DNA of 64,000 nt, from positions 19,616,655-19,680,654 of the forward strand of contig CM055100.1 of the NCBI GenBank assembly GCA_029204225.1, in the 5' to 3' direction. This stretch comes from Diphasiastrum complanatum (lineage: Eukaryota > Streptophyta > Lycopodiopsida > Lycopodiales > Lycopodiaceae). Both the position numbers and the translations under genes were made by a program. Below, one piece after another: positions 36,501 to 48,500 of this stretch (position 1 is the first letter of the stretch; each line of letters opens with the position of its first letter). The notes beneath the pieces were generated by a model. The model did not search any database, was not told the origin of the DNA, and saw only the letters and a program-made list of their open reading frames with translations.

Positions 36501-39500
36501 CTTGTGGGGTGCGGGGCGACATATTCGAACTGTATGGGTTAACCATTGATACAGAGATGCTGCTCGAATTCGGGTGTAAAGCACGGGTGGTTAGCTGCCA
36601 GTGCGGGATAGCTGCCGATCGTTTAGCTATAAGGGCTATCGACCAAAAAGTGGTGGGGCGTGACTAAGGCAATGTGTTGCTTAATGGTGAAAGCACGGAT
36701 AGTTGGAGGGGTGTCCTATGTGGGCTGATTCTGTGATCGATTTGTATGGGCGCGGCCAGGCAAAGGTCCGTTGGCAGGACCATCTCAAAGGGGGACCTTG
36801 TCTTTGTTACCTGTTAGTAAACCTGCCTGAGTGTCTTGCTTGCATGTATTCGTGGTGAGTCTTAGTACTCGTGCTTTGCCTGGTTTGCATGATTGCTTGT
36901 GATACAAGGAGCTGATGGCTCGAGAAGGAACCTTTCTTTTGAAGGCTGATACCATCAAATAAAGAGGACTACAGAATCTGTGGGGCGGATTTGCAGTTCA
37001 AGTACTCGCACGTGAACGGCAACGAAACGACTCAATGTTTGCAAAGGATGGATGGCTAGCCTGTTTCTTGGGTTAGTTTCATTTGCGACAACGCCCACCA
37101 GACGCAAGCAGGAAGTCAAAAGTTGGAAAGGGCAATTTCAGAGGAGATCTTCTATGGAGCAGTTGGTCTTCATTTGGGACGGCCACCTTCAGAACTGAAA
37201 CTCACTGAGCATGGGTGATATCCAGTATCAGTTGGGTTTTTCCTCAAAGGGGAAAGACTAGGATTCTCTTCAGAGATTGGCAACAAGTTGGATCGAGCCA
37301 TAATCCTAGCAGATGGGAAGCAAAGTGTTGGAAAGGCTTTTTGTCCGAAGAACTCTACTCTAAGTCCGATCAGCTGATTTTATAAGTGGAGGGGGAACTA
37401 TCACACACACCTCTCTCTTGGGGCAAATTTTGAATGAAAGTTGATCAAAACGGGGGCAAATTCAAGGTGACCTAGCCATACTCACACGAGGAGACTGGCG
37501 AACTTTGGACCTAATAAGTTGACAAGTTTTTGTTGTGGAAAGGAAAGCTTGTTATAGGCTTTCTCTGGACCAACAATGATGAGGAAACATATGAGTACGC
37601 TGGCTTGTGTTACGTGTAAGGCAGCTGATCAATGAAGGAACTGTGAAAGTTGAGTCTTGCGTGAGAGACTTGGTATTTCGAACAGACGCTAAGGGACAGT
37701 TCGTGTTGAGATCGGACTAGTGCAAACTCTGGGTGCATGTGTCTGATTCAAAGAGAGCTACTTGAAGCCAAGCTCGATGTACACTTCTTGTTTTGACTGT
37801 GAGGCAACTGACCAGTGATGGAATTGTGAAAGTCAAGTTTTGCGCGACGGACATGGTGCTTCAAACAAACGCGAAGAGATAGTTCGTATGCGGATTAAAC
37901 TGGTGCGACCCGTTGGCTCTCCACGAGGTCAATGGTTACATTTGGGCTGATTCAAAGAGCTACTTCAAGCTAAGTGAGAGGTGCGTTGCAGAGTACTCAA
38001 TCTTTGCCTACCTCAAAGAGCCAAAAAGGAAAAGTATCAAGATCAGGCTGGGACAAGGAGAGAAATCAAGGTGCAGAAGCAACAAGGCACGGAGTGGACC
38101 ATAAAGTGGGCAATCAAACGATAAATCCTTTAGCTCAGGGAGCCTTGATACCTGTGCGGAACTGATCAAATCTGGAGCTCAAGGAGCTCAACACAAAGTG
38201 CATCAAGGACTAATCAGGAGCTCAAAGGAGTTCCAAAGTCAAAAAGTCAGAAGCGACAGGGGCGAACATTTCACAGAAAGGCCTCTGTCACCAATTAATA
38301 AGGTTCTTGGGTTTTACGTAAGCGATATAAAATCTACGCTTTTCCCAGACAAAGAGCTACGCTTTTCCCAGACAAAGAGATATTTTCAAGTTATGTAATT
38401 TTTCAGTACAAAGAGCTGAGCCTCCGACTTGTGGTGTGCCAACTTCAATGTTAATAAAAAGTGGCCAGTAAATTGAGTACTGTGCCAAGTAGCTTAAATG
38501 TATAGTTATTTTAATTGGGAGACACCTTTACTTTAATCTGACATCTGATGAGGACATCAGATTTTATAAAGGTGGGGTGGATGTTGTAAAGCTACCTTTA
38601 CAAGCTTTACTTCCGGCGCCACTGGTGCCAGCATTGTCCCCGGCACCAGCAGCGCCCCTGCTGCTCCCGGCGCAAGTGTGACCAAAATCCAGCCGGCGCC
38701 AAGTTTCTATGGCTGAAAATCTTTGATCGGTTCTAGCGAAGTCCAGAGAGCTCAGATCGATGTGCAATCACCTCACACGATCTAGGCATGATTAAAGGAA
38801 GCCTAGGGATCAATAAATTCTAGAGAGAGAAAATGACTTTCTAGAGAGAGAAAAACGTGCTTTACCAGCCTGGGTAGAGTACTTGCTATGGGGGGGGGGG
38901 GGTGCGAATCCCACCAATACTATAGGGGAGTGCAGGTTGCGACTCAGGCGAGCTCCAACCAAGTCTCAACCTCCCTTGCTGGAATGTTGTCTTGGCACTC
39001 GCCTTGGCATGCCAGCTCCCCGGAGACTAGGGTGGGTCACACACTTGAAATGTAACCTTCTCAGATTTATCAATAAAGTGGGATTTTCCTCAAACTGACT
39101 TTGATTACCTTCTGGGTTTTAGTGTTCGGTAAAAGCGCCAGTTGTAAGGCCGCTTCAAAATTTTTAAGTTGGCACATAGCTGAGGGTCGTATCCCGGGAC
39201 GCCAGCGGTATGCTGTCGGGACCATTTGGTCCAGGAACTAGTTGTCTCCATATCTGTCACGGCTTGTGGTTCTGAGTGTTCCTTGCATGAACGTGAACGG
39301 GCTCTAACCTGTCGGCTGAGTTGGATGGCTTACTTGGGTGGAAGTTACCTGTTTATGGCTGTCCAGTCTGGCGTGGCGCCAGGTTGGCTTCCAACGCTCG
39401 TGACGAAGCTTTCAGTTGGTTAAGTCTGATGTAAGTCAGACCGCTTGCTTGGAATGGATGTTACTCGTTTGTAACGAAGCTTCGAGTTGGTTAAGTTTGA

Positions 39501-42500
39501 TGTATGTCGGGCGGCTTGCTTGGAGGGAAGTCACCCACATCGGGACCCCCGATCTGGCATGGCGCCAGGTTGAATCTCAATGTTGGTTTTCGGAACTTCA
39601 AGTTAGTTATGTTTGATCGTTGTTGGCGAGTTGGCTGCTTGTACGTCAAGTGGGTTTGGATGGCAAGAGTTGAAGGCTGGGAAGCTAAGTCGTGGTTCCC
39701 GGCTCCCTTTGGGATGCCTGCGCTACACCCCGGTGCACGAGGATGAGTCGATGATGACTTTATAAATGGGCGATGATAAGTGATTGGTCGTGACTTGACA
39801 ATGTGAGGTTACCTTATGGAGATCAACTTTCTAGTTTCCTTACATTACTCTTCTTACACCCGTCTATACATTATACTCTCCATTCCTCACTCTATCCTCA
39901 CCCATACTCTTCTCACATGGTTTGTGACCCTCACTAATTCAACACATTTGCCTACTGTTGGCAATAACTGGAAGATGAAATTTTAGCTTGTACCATAGAA
40001 TGGTGTCTTCTGTACCCCAGTGCCATATGACTTCGGGTCATTTAATGCTTTTCTTCTTTAATCGACTGCTGTTGCCTCTTAAGTTTGAATTCTTGAACCT
40101 TAACCATTTCTCCTCTCCCTTTCAGGGGCTGCATTTGGAGCTACTGCTTCTGCCTCCAACTGTTCTATCTTGATCCTCCAACTGCTTCTGCTTCTGCTTG
40201 GCTTCATCTATCTTGATTCTGTATTCCTCTAATCTTTGCTGCTCTTTCTCAATTGCCCTTGTAGAATGTCTACTTGGTTAATTGATGTGCTGGCCTTATC
40301 CACTGCAGCCTTCAACTCAACATTTCTTCTTTCAACCTAGAATTTTCGGTTGTCAACATGGCAATTTCTTCTCGTCAATCTTGGAGTAGAGCTTATCTAC
40401 CTCTCTATGTGGGGCAGATCTTCCACTGTCAGTTTCATCATCAATAATTTCTATGCCCTTCAATGTCCTTCACGTGCAAAGAAGTGGGTGACATGTCTAG
40501 AATCATTCCAACTGGCCCATTACCACTATTCTGCCACACCGTAACTTCTTGACAAGTGGAGATTGAGCAATCCTTGCAATCGTCCTTCTCTTTCGATTCT
40601 TTCCAATAATATTGGATTGCTCCTAAGTAGATGTTTGATAAAACGCCAAATTTCTCCCATGGGTACTTCCAACTCACAAGCATAATCTCCGGTCATAGCC
40701 TATCCCTTACTCTCCACCTTTCTGTGCCTGCTCCTGTGGCATTTCTTCCTACTGGTTTCTGTTATCTTCATCCTACCTGTTATGGGCTTGTCTCCCTCAT
40801 TAGAGAAGCTCGTGGTTTCTTGCACTAAACTTGCTTGCCTGTCAGTTGTCTGTCCTTCCTTCACTTGGCAGCATGCTACCCATTTTACTTCTATTTCCCT
40901 CGACACTGCACAGATTGGCATTATTGGCCTTGCCAGAATCCCTCACCTTCTTTTCACTGCCCATCCACAATTAGCAACTTGGAAAGAGAACCAAGGTAAA
41001 ATAGAGGAGAGGGTTAGGAAGGCTGTAAAACTTGAGAAGAGGGCAGCAAAACTTTGAATACATGAAATGAGGAGGGCTGGGGAGATCTTCAAGAGCAAGA
41101 GGCAATATCTTGCTCGTGAAGGAGAACTCTTGTGGCTTGGAGGAGGAGAGATGGTTTAGTGTGAAGGAGCCTTCAATAACCTGTCTGAAGGGCTAGTGTT
41201 CATGGGGGTTCTTCATGGCGTGAAGAAAACATTGGGGCTCAGCCCCGATGAGCCCCGATGTATGTCTTTTCCTAAAACAAGTTTCCCATGGGCCAGAGAG
41301 TTCAGTTTTTCAAAACGAGTTCTAAAACCCATTTTTGAAGCACCGTGTCCCATGTCGCTTCCTAAATGGGAAACTCCTTTCGTACACAGTAGTCTTTTTT
41401 GGTTAAGAGCCCCGATGTAGTGTCTTTTCCTAAAACAAGTTTCCCATGGACCTGAGAGTTCAGTTTTTTAAAATGAGTTCCAAAACCCGTTTTTGAAGCA
41501 CCGCGTCCCATGTCGCTTCCTAAATGGGAAAACTCCTTTCGTACACAGTAGTCTTTTTTTGTTTTCTTAACTTTTTTTTTTCTGGAAACGATTGGGGAAA
41601 CAACTTTTCTCCACATCGTTTCCCCACCTGGTTTTCCACGCTCATTTTCAGTTATGGGAAAATGAGGAACTAGGGTGTATTTTAAACTATGCAGTCTCAT
41701 CAAAACAAATGCTAATCTGTCTAATGCATCTTTGTTTTCAGCTTGCTGTAGATATTCCATTTGCAGAATTGTGAATGCAAATAGTTCCAGTTCCTGCAGC
41801 AAATCATGAGTATCATGTAACGCACATTGCATACCTTTTGAAAAATTTCAGAGTCTGTCAGCTGCTTCGCTAATTTATACATATTATCGCAATGCAGACT
41901 GTCATTGTGCAGTTATCTTCCCTCTCATAATCTGTTTAGACCAATTCTACTTTGCATAAGATCACTGCCAGCTCCCAATCAGTCCTCAGGCCCACGCAAT
42001 TTGCCTACATTGGCTCCTATCTGTCTGTGATTTCCTGTAAACTACCCACACACTGATCATCTGACATCTAGGCACAATTAGCATTGGCTCTGCAACTGAG
42101 CACTCTCTATTCATACTATTTCACATTCTCCAGCTTCCTATAAAGCATTCACGATGGGAAGGACTCAGGAGGATAGCTAAATTAGCCTTTTAGCTGTATT
42201 CAATGCATGACAAATGCTATTCTTGCCAGTTCTTTCCTTGATAACTACTCATGGAATGATTTTGCAGATCCTTGTCAATCCTATATCATACCGTTTCCTC
42301 ATTGTTACTTTTCATTTCTCTACTCCTCTTAAAGGCTGAGCTGAGCACCTCTTTTCATTTTCATGCCTTTTTTCTTGGCCCTTTTATCTAATTCAAGAAG
42401 AGATTTCTGATCTTTCTAGTAGCCAAACACATATAATAAGATCTCACTGGAATCAATATCATGAAAGCTCAAACAACAAGTCCTTTTTTCCAGAATGGAA

Positions 42501-45500
42501 TGTATTATCTCTGAAGCTCACAATCTTGTGTTTTTTTATGCAGAAAACTGAATTACTTCAGATGATCAAAGATACAGTGTTGAGCCAACTGACCGAGAAG
42601 TTTCCTTCGCATGTAAGTTGTCTTCAGCAATATCTGCTGAATGTTGGTGGTGTGTCTTCCAGAGCTATATAAGAAACAACATATAATGGATGAAGCTGAT
42701 GAAATGTAACAGGGAAGAGTAAAAATCTTCCATTGCTAATTTTGTGAATGCATTGGTTTCTTTTAGTTGGTCAATGAATTGTGAGAGTGCGATTTGTGAC
42801 CTAGGTGGTATTTACAGGTGCAAGTAGTCAGTATGCTCTGCACTACATCCAGCAAAGAGCATCGCCAAACAATACTGAGGAATAGTGCAGGAGGAGGGGG
42901 CACCTTTGGAACGGAGAGCGGGGGAAAACTGTTGATCCCAGGGGCAAACCTTAATGAAATTGCCAACCAAGCTGATGACATACTTGCAGTAAGTTTATTG
43001 ATTTTGTGCATATTGTGTTTGTTCCTTGGTGAGACTGCAGTAGTCACTGCCAGTGGGGGATTATTTCTTTATGCCAGATTTTACATGGTGGAGGCTTTGC
43101 AAACCATTTGAAGATACATATAAGAACATATTTTGCAAGGTTTAGTCAAGCCTACTTCAATTTGCAGACTATTGAAGAAAAACCAATCATAAAGGACCGT
43201 CAGTTATTGGCGAAACTAGTTCTGATACGTGAAGAGGCTCGCAGTATGATGGGCGGAGGTCTACTTGATGATCGGAATGATAATCGTGGTCTCAAGAATC
43301 TACCTGAGCCCGAGGTGAAGTTCAAAACAACCTCTCTCTTTTGTGTCCTAAGCATTCCTCACTGCAGAAGAGTTTTGCTATTTTTCAACAATGTTATCTT
43401 TCGTGTTGATGTTATGTTGATGCAAAGTTGCAGGCCACGATCCGGAACGCGGATCGCGTTCCGGATCACGTTCCAGGATTTTCCATTAGGGTTTTCCGGG
43501 ACGCTTTTTTTTTTATTTTCTCTCTCTCTCTCTCTCCCTCCTACCCCCTCCTGGCTGGCTCCAACTGCTCCTCCTCTGCTACTCCCTCTAGGTCGCCCTC
43601 TCAACTGTGATCTCGTAGCCTGGGAAGGCCCTATAAACTCAGAGCCGACCTGGCCCTCAACTGCTTGTGAAACTCCAGTCCTCTCTACAAACATTGCCCC
43701 CAGCCCACCCCCCCCGGAACGTCTAGGTTGCCCTCTACGTCTAGGTGCAGGAACGGCTGGCTCCTCCTGTGTCTCGGCATCAGGGTCTACAAATAAGTGC
43801 TGCATGTCTCCCCCCCCCCCCCCCTCATGCCCACCCTCATCCTTTGCCTCTGTATCACCCTCATCCATCCACTCCTCCTCGTACCCATGCCCATTTCCCT
43901 CTCCACGCCCCAAAATCTCATCATCTCCATCCTCTCCCATCTCCTGACGTCGAGCTGTGTTACGAGCTTGTGACCAGTGCCGAACCCTAGAGAACACAGA
44001 TAGGTCAGAAACCATAGTCAAGGTCGTGTCCAGCGTACACGACCAACAGGGCAAGACAGTGTGAGTAGTGTGCCCCAGCACGGTCCATAGCCATGGCGGG
44101 CCTAACACAGCCTAGGGACCCTGTCAGCAGGATAGGACCCCCAGTTGGGTCTCGACGTGCAGTCGGCCACGTCAGTGACACGTGGCCGACACTTGGCAGT
44201 TGCATGCTACCAGTCCTCACACTGGGCTAGGAGGGGCTTATTCTATATCAGGGAGTAGGCAAGGTTGGGTGGATCAGTTAGTGTTTGCCCTACTGTGGTG
44301 TTAGGATCTATTACACTGGTATCAAAGCCATCTCCATCTTTGGGAGCTAAGTAGCAGCAGGGAGAAAGTAGAGAGAGTGCTAGAGGAGTAGCTATTGGTA
44401 AATAGGAGAGACAGATCCAGCGCTGGAGGAGTAGCTTTCTACTGTGAAAATCTTCGTTGAATCATCTTCCTTTCAGTTGGAATATGAGTTAGATTTCTGA
44501 GACAGATCCATCGCTGTAGAGACAGCTATATGACAAGGCAATTTCAGTAAAATTCTGAGTCATCTGTGCGGAATTTTTAGTAAAATTCTGAGTCATCTGA
44601 GCAGTCAGACGATTTGTCAAGGAATATGCTCAGATAGCAGTTCCCATGACAAATCTTCTTAAGGGGAAGGGAAAGGAGTTCATTTGGGAGTCCGCACAGC
44701 AGGAGAGCTTTGATGCTCTCAAAACAGCCTTAGCTACAGCACCAGTTCTAAAAGTCGTCGACCCCAATCAACCATTTGTGGTCGAAACAGGTGCTAGCGA
44801 CTTTGCAGTTGGTGCTGTGCTAACTCAGGGTGGACGACCAGTTGCGTTCGAGAGTAAAAAACTCGAGCCAACTCAGACTAGGTACAGTGCCTATGAAAAG
44901 GAACTCTTTTCTATAGTCCATGCCCTTAAGACTTGGAGGCATTATTTGTATGGTGCCGACTTTGAGGTCCTGACAGACCATGAAAGTCTCAGATACCTTT
45001 GCAATCAACCTGAGCTTAGAGGTCGGAAAGCTCGTTGGGCAGAGTTGATGCAAGAGTTTGATATGTCTATCAGATATAGACGGGGGAAATTCAATACAGT
45101 AGCAGATGCCCTTAGCAGAATGCCTATGATAAACGAGCTGAGTTTTACTCAGATTCGTAATGAGTTACTCGAGTCCTTGAGAGGGAAATGCCAGCATGAT
45201 GCATTCTTCTCTACTATCTGGAACTCAGTCCAGAGCAGACAGGTACAGACTCCAGAACCAGTTCCCGGGGCTGGTACCAGTTCATCCAAGAATACGGCAG
45301 CTTCCGTTGAGGATGATGATGAGTCCGAGTATACGTCGTCAGATGACGTTGAGGATTCTGAGCTTGTATTACCCAAGCAAACCCCAGTGGTTGAGGGTCA
45401 GTTGACTCAAGGATTCAAATGGAAACAGTATTCCATTCAGAATGAGTACTTGCTCTATAGAGATAGAGTATGTGTCCCCAATTCAGAGGATTATAGGCAG

Positions 45501-48500
45501 CAGGTCCTATATGAATGTCATGACAATCCCAGTGCGGGACACCCAGCATACAGAAGACCTATGAGCTTCTTCGTAGGCAATTTTTCTGGCCCAGTATGAA
45601 AAATGACGTCCAACAGTATGTAACCAGTTGCCAGTCACTAACTCACCTCGATCAAGTGGTCACCCTGCATACGTGTGCGTCTCAACATGCGTCCGTTGGT
45701 TTTCACGAATACCAACCGCTTGCACTGCTCAATGGAGAGTCTATTTCTCTTCTTCGTGTGATAGCTGGCCCATACACTCCAGTTTAGCTCACAGGCGGAA
45801 GCCGAACAGTCCTGTGCAAGGACCCTCTCTGCCAGTCGCTGAAGGTTAGGCGTACTGCGGCCATGAAAGCTCCACCATGTGACAGGCGCCAACTGGTCAT
45901 CTCTGAGCTTACACTGCTCTCGATCAAAAGGATACAAGCCCCACTTGAACTTGACTATGTCTCGCTATATGTTCCCCAGAGCCGTGCCTGTTGGCAAAGG
46001 AAATAGAACACGTGTCAGGCCACAAACCAAAGCATATGCTAATATAAACAACTACACTAGTTAGAATATTTACAATACCTGTGTCGGGCCATGCACGCTC
46101 GGTGCACTCCACCCATCCTCGGTGGAGCTCCATGTGGCCAGGACGTTTGGTAGAGCGCCACAATGGGTGCAGCATGTGGGCCACCGCATGGATGGGTCTG
46201 TGGAAGTAGTCCCACCTCACCTCACAAAGTGTGAGGAGCTCGTCCTTCCTGCGCAGGTGACATTGCAAATGGTTAGGCATCTTTGAAAACACGAGAGCAA
46301 AGTGAAACTGAAATAAGAAAGTGATAGGAGACGTACCTATCCTCCTCCAAGCCACATCTGTGAAGTGCCTCGCCGATGCGGTCCATGAACTCGTATATGA
46401 GACCGAGAGTGCACCCCTCTCGGTCTACTAGGCGCAGCACATAGAAGACAGGTCGAAGAACCTCTACAATCTCACACGACCGTGTCCAGAAGTCGTCTCC
46501 AAAGACCATGGCCTGGAAAAACACTGCCTCTGTTGTGCAATTCCTGAACTCATCAAATGCCTCACTGGATACCATCCTCTGCAAATGATCTCGCAAGACG
46601 CATAGTCGCTCGAGAACCAGGAAAGAGAAGGCAAAGCGAGTGGGTGCTAGCTTCTTCAGGTCCCCAGCCGAGAGAAGGTACAGAACAATGCCAGCACGTG
46701 CCTCTTTCTAGTGACGAACTTCACTATGCGCATGGCCTGAGAGGTGAGCTGCAAGACAAACATTAGACAAAAAACTGTTAGAAGCTAAAGGAGGTTAGGG
46801 GCCTAGAACAATTGATAAGTGAAAAATGCTTTACAAAGTGATGAAAATTGTACCTCATGAATCCATGGAAGTGCAACCATGTCCTGAATGAGAAGGTCGA
46901 TGCAATGTGCAGCACATCGGGTCCACACAATACTCCGGTGCTCCCTCATCACCATCTCTCCCATCAGTCTGCAGTTCGAGCCGTTGTCTGTGACGACTTG
47001 AACCACGTGCTCTGCCCCAATCTCTTGCACTACAGAGATGACTGCCTCATAGATGAACTCGGCCGTGATGGATCCACCAGCTCGAGTAGCATCCACGCCT
47101 CGTAGGAAGACTGTGCCAAGTGGGCAAGGCACTAGGATATTGACGACAGATCGCCGACGAGTGTCAGTCCATCCATCGCTCAATATCGAGCATCCATAGT
47201 TGCAAAAATACAACATTTCTTAGACGTGCACTTGCAAACATTGTGGTAATTTGTAGAGTGAAACAAATTAAGTGGTAAAGAGTAGCAAAAAATTCTTACG
47301 TCTGCCACGTTGTGCGGATGGAGCTCAGCTCCCGTGTGATGGTCTCCTCCTCCTGTCGTAGCATGGTCGTGCGCAATGCCTCTCTCCTCGGAGGCCTCCA
47401 TGAGGAATCAGCTGTTGCGATCTGAAGGCAAGTGTCCCTAAAGATCCAAGTGTCTGCAACAGCAAAAGGAATGCCACACTCATAGAACAGCTTGCCAATC
47501 CGTCGGGTACACAGGGCATGATGATGTCTCTGCCATGCACCTCGGTCCAAGGTCTGCTGCCTAGCCCTTAACCGCTCTCTGCTGCACAAAGGACTTTCCT
47601 GGTCTAGAACGCCCACCAGAAACAACAGATGGGCGTGCTGAAGGTGTGTCTGCTGACTGTGGAGCATCGCCTGCTACATCGCTGCGGCCCCCTCTGGTAT
47701 GATCTGGCTCTGTAAATGGTGCGTCAGCAGTTGATGACGACGCTGGACGAGATGGACCTGTTGCTGAAGGAACAACTGGAGGAGAGGCTGCATGTGTGCT
47801 GGTAGCTCTAGGAACATCTCCCCCCATGTGACTAGGCCTTGCCTCTGCATCTGCTCTAGACCCTACACCTGCACCATGTCTTGAACCTGCTCTAGTCCCT
47901 GCTCCTGCCACTGACCCATGAACAGCACTCTGAGATGGTCTCAAAGGCTCAAGAGATGTACCGTCACGCCCGTATGTGTTCATCAATCTCTCCACCTCTG
48001 CATCTGATATGCGAGGGCAGATGGATATGCCCATCCCCCGCCCATCTGGCCTGGTGAGTCGTAGCAAATGGGCCCTAACCCTTGTAAGAGAACCAGTAAA
48101 GATGTCGCCACAATGCAGGCATCTCCATCTGCGGGCACCAGATCCCTGGTGCGTAGCCACATCCCCCTCTGTCAACTCTACCTCTGACCAAATGCCTCTA
48201 CCAAGGACCGGCATCGTGTGAATCTGTCAATGTATCAGATCGTGTGACTCAGACCTACAAACGAGGAAGCAAACAATCACATGTCAGTATTCTGTTGGTA
48301 GCAACAACATTCGGATTGATGCGAATATCAAATACTTACAAGTTACAACAACCCTAAACCCTAAAACGCATGTGATTTGGGCATGCCACCGAAAACTTTC
48401 TCTACAAGCGATAAAAACCGAAACTAACAGCACAAGCATGTTTGTGTGCATGAAGAACCACAATTTAGCCTAAAATTGCACCTCAATCAGATGATTATAA

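Larger units (their letters stand above)
35013..39727 (+). mobile_element. non-coding LTR retrotransposon (LARD-type)
   Basis: 5' LTR 35013-36218 (1.2 kb); primer-binding site TGGTATCAGAGCC 36221-36233; internal region 36219-38581; polypurine tract AAAGGTGGGGTGGA (38568-38581); 3' LTR 38582-39727. Both LTRs end GCCTGCGCTACA. The 3' LTR starts TGTTGTAAAGCTACC; the 5' copy starts TGTACC, about nine bases shorter. The 2.36-kb interior has no frame above about 65 residues in a plausible context and no gag or pol motif, so it must rely on proteins from another element. The LTRs differ by scattered substitutions and small indels, including a duplicated AGCGGTATG...CGGGACCAT block present twice in the 5' LTR (35638-35700) and once in the 3' LTR. 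Confidence 0.92.
31210..42543 (+). other. intron 2 of the nine-exon gene (11.3 kb)
   Basis: Bounded by AAAAAG|GTTTCT and TTTTTTTATGCAG|AAAACT. It holds LINE fragments, a copia LTR, a LARD-type LTR element, two flanking half-kilobase repeats, a coiled-coil pseudogene and a 157-bp tandem pair, each listed. About 31210-32040, 33130-33820 and 41570-42540 show nothing recognisable. Confidence 0.75.

Noticed and set aside
36309-36698. CRISPR-like spaced repeats
   Set aside because: Repeats are imperfect, spacing is irregular, and they lie in a plant LTR element. A leader hairpin array fits better.
43359-44108. Separate 249-residue minus-strand Gly/acidic protein gene
   Set aside because: Its right part falls in the gypsy LTR, and its left part reads as the C-terminal tail of the hAT transposase beyond the gypsy insertion.
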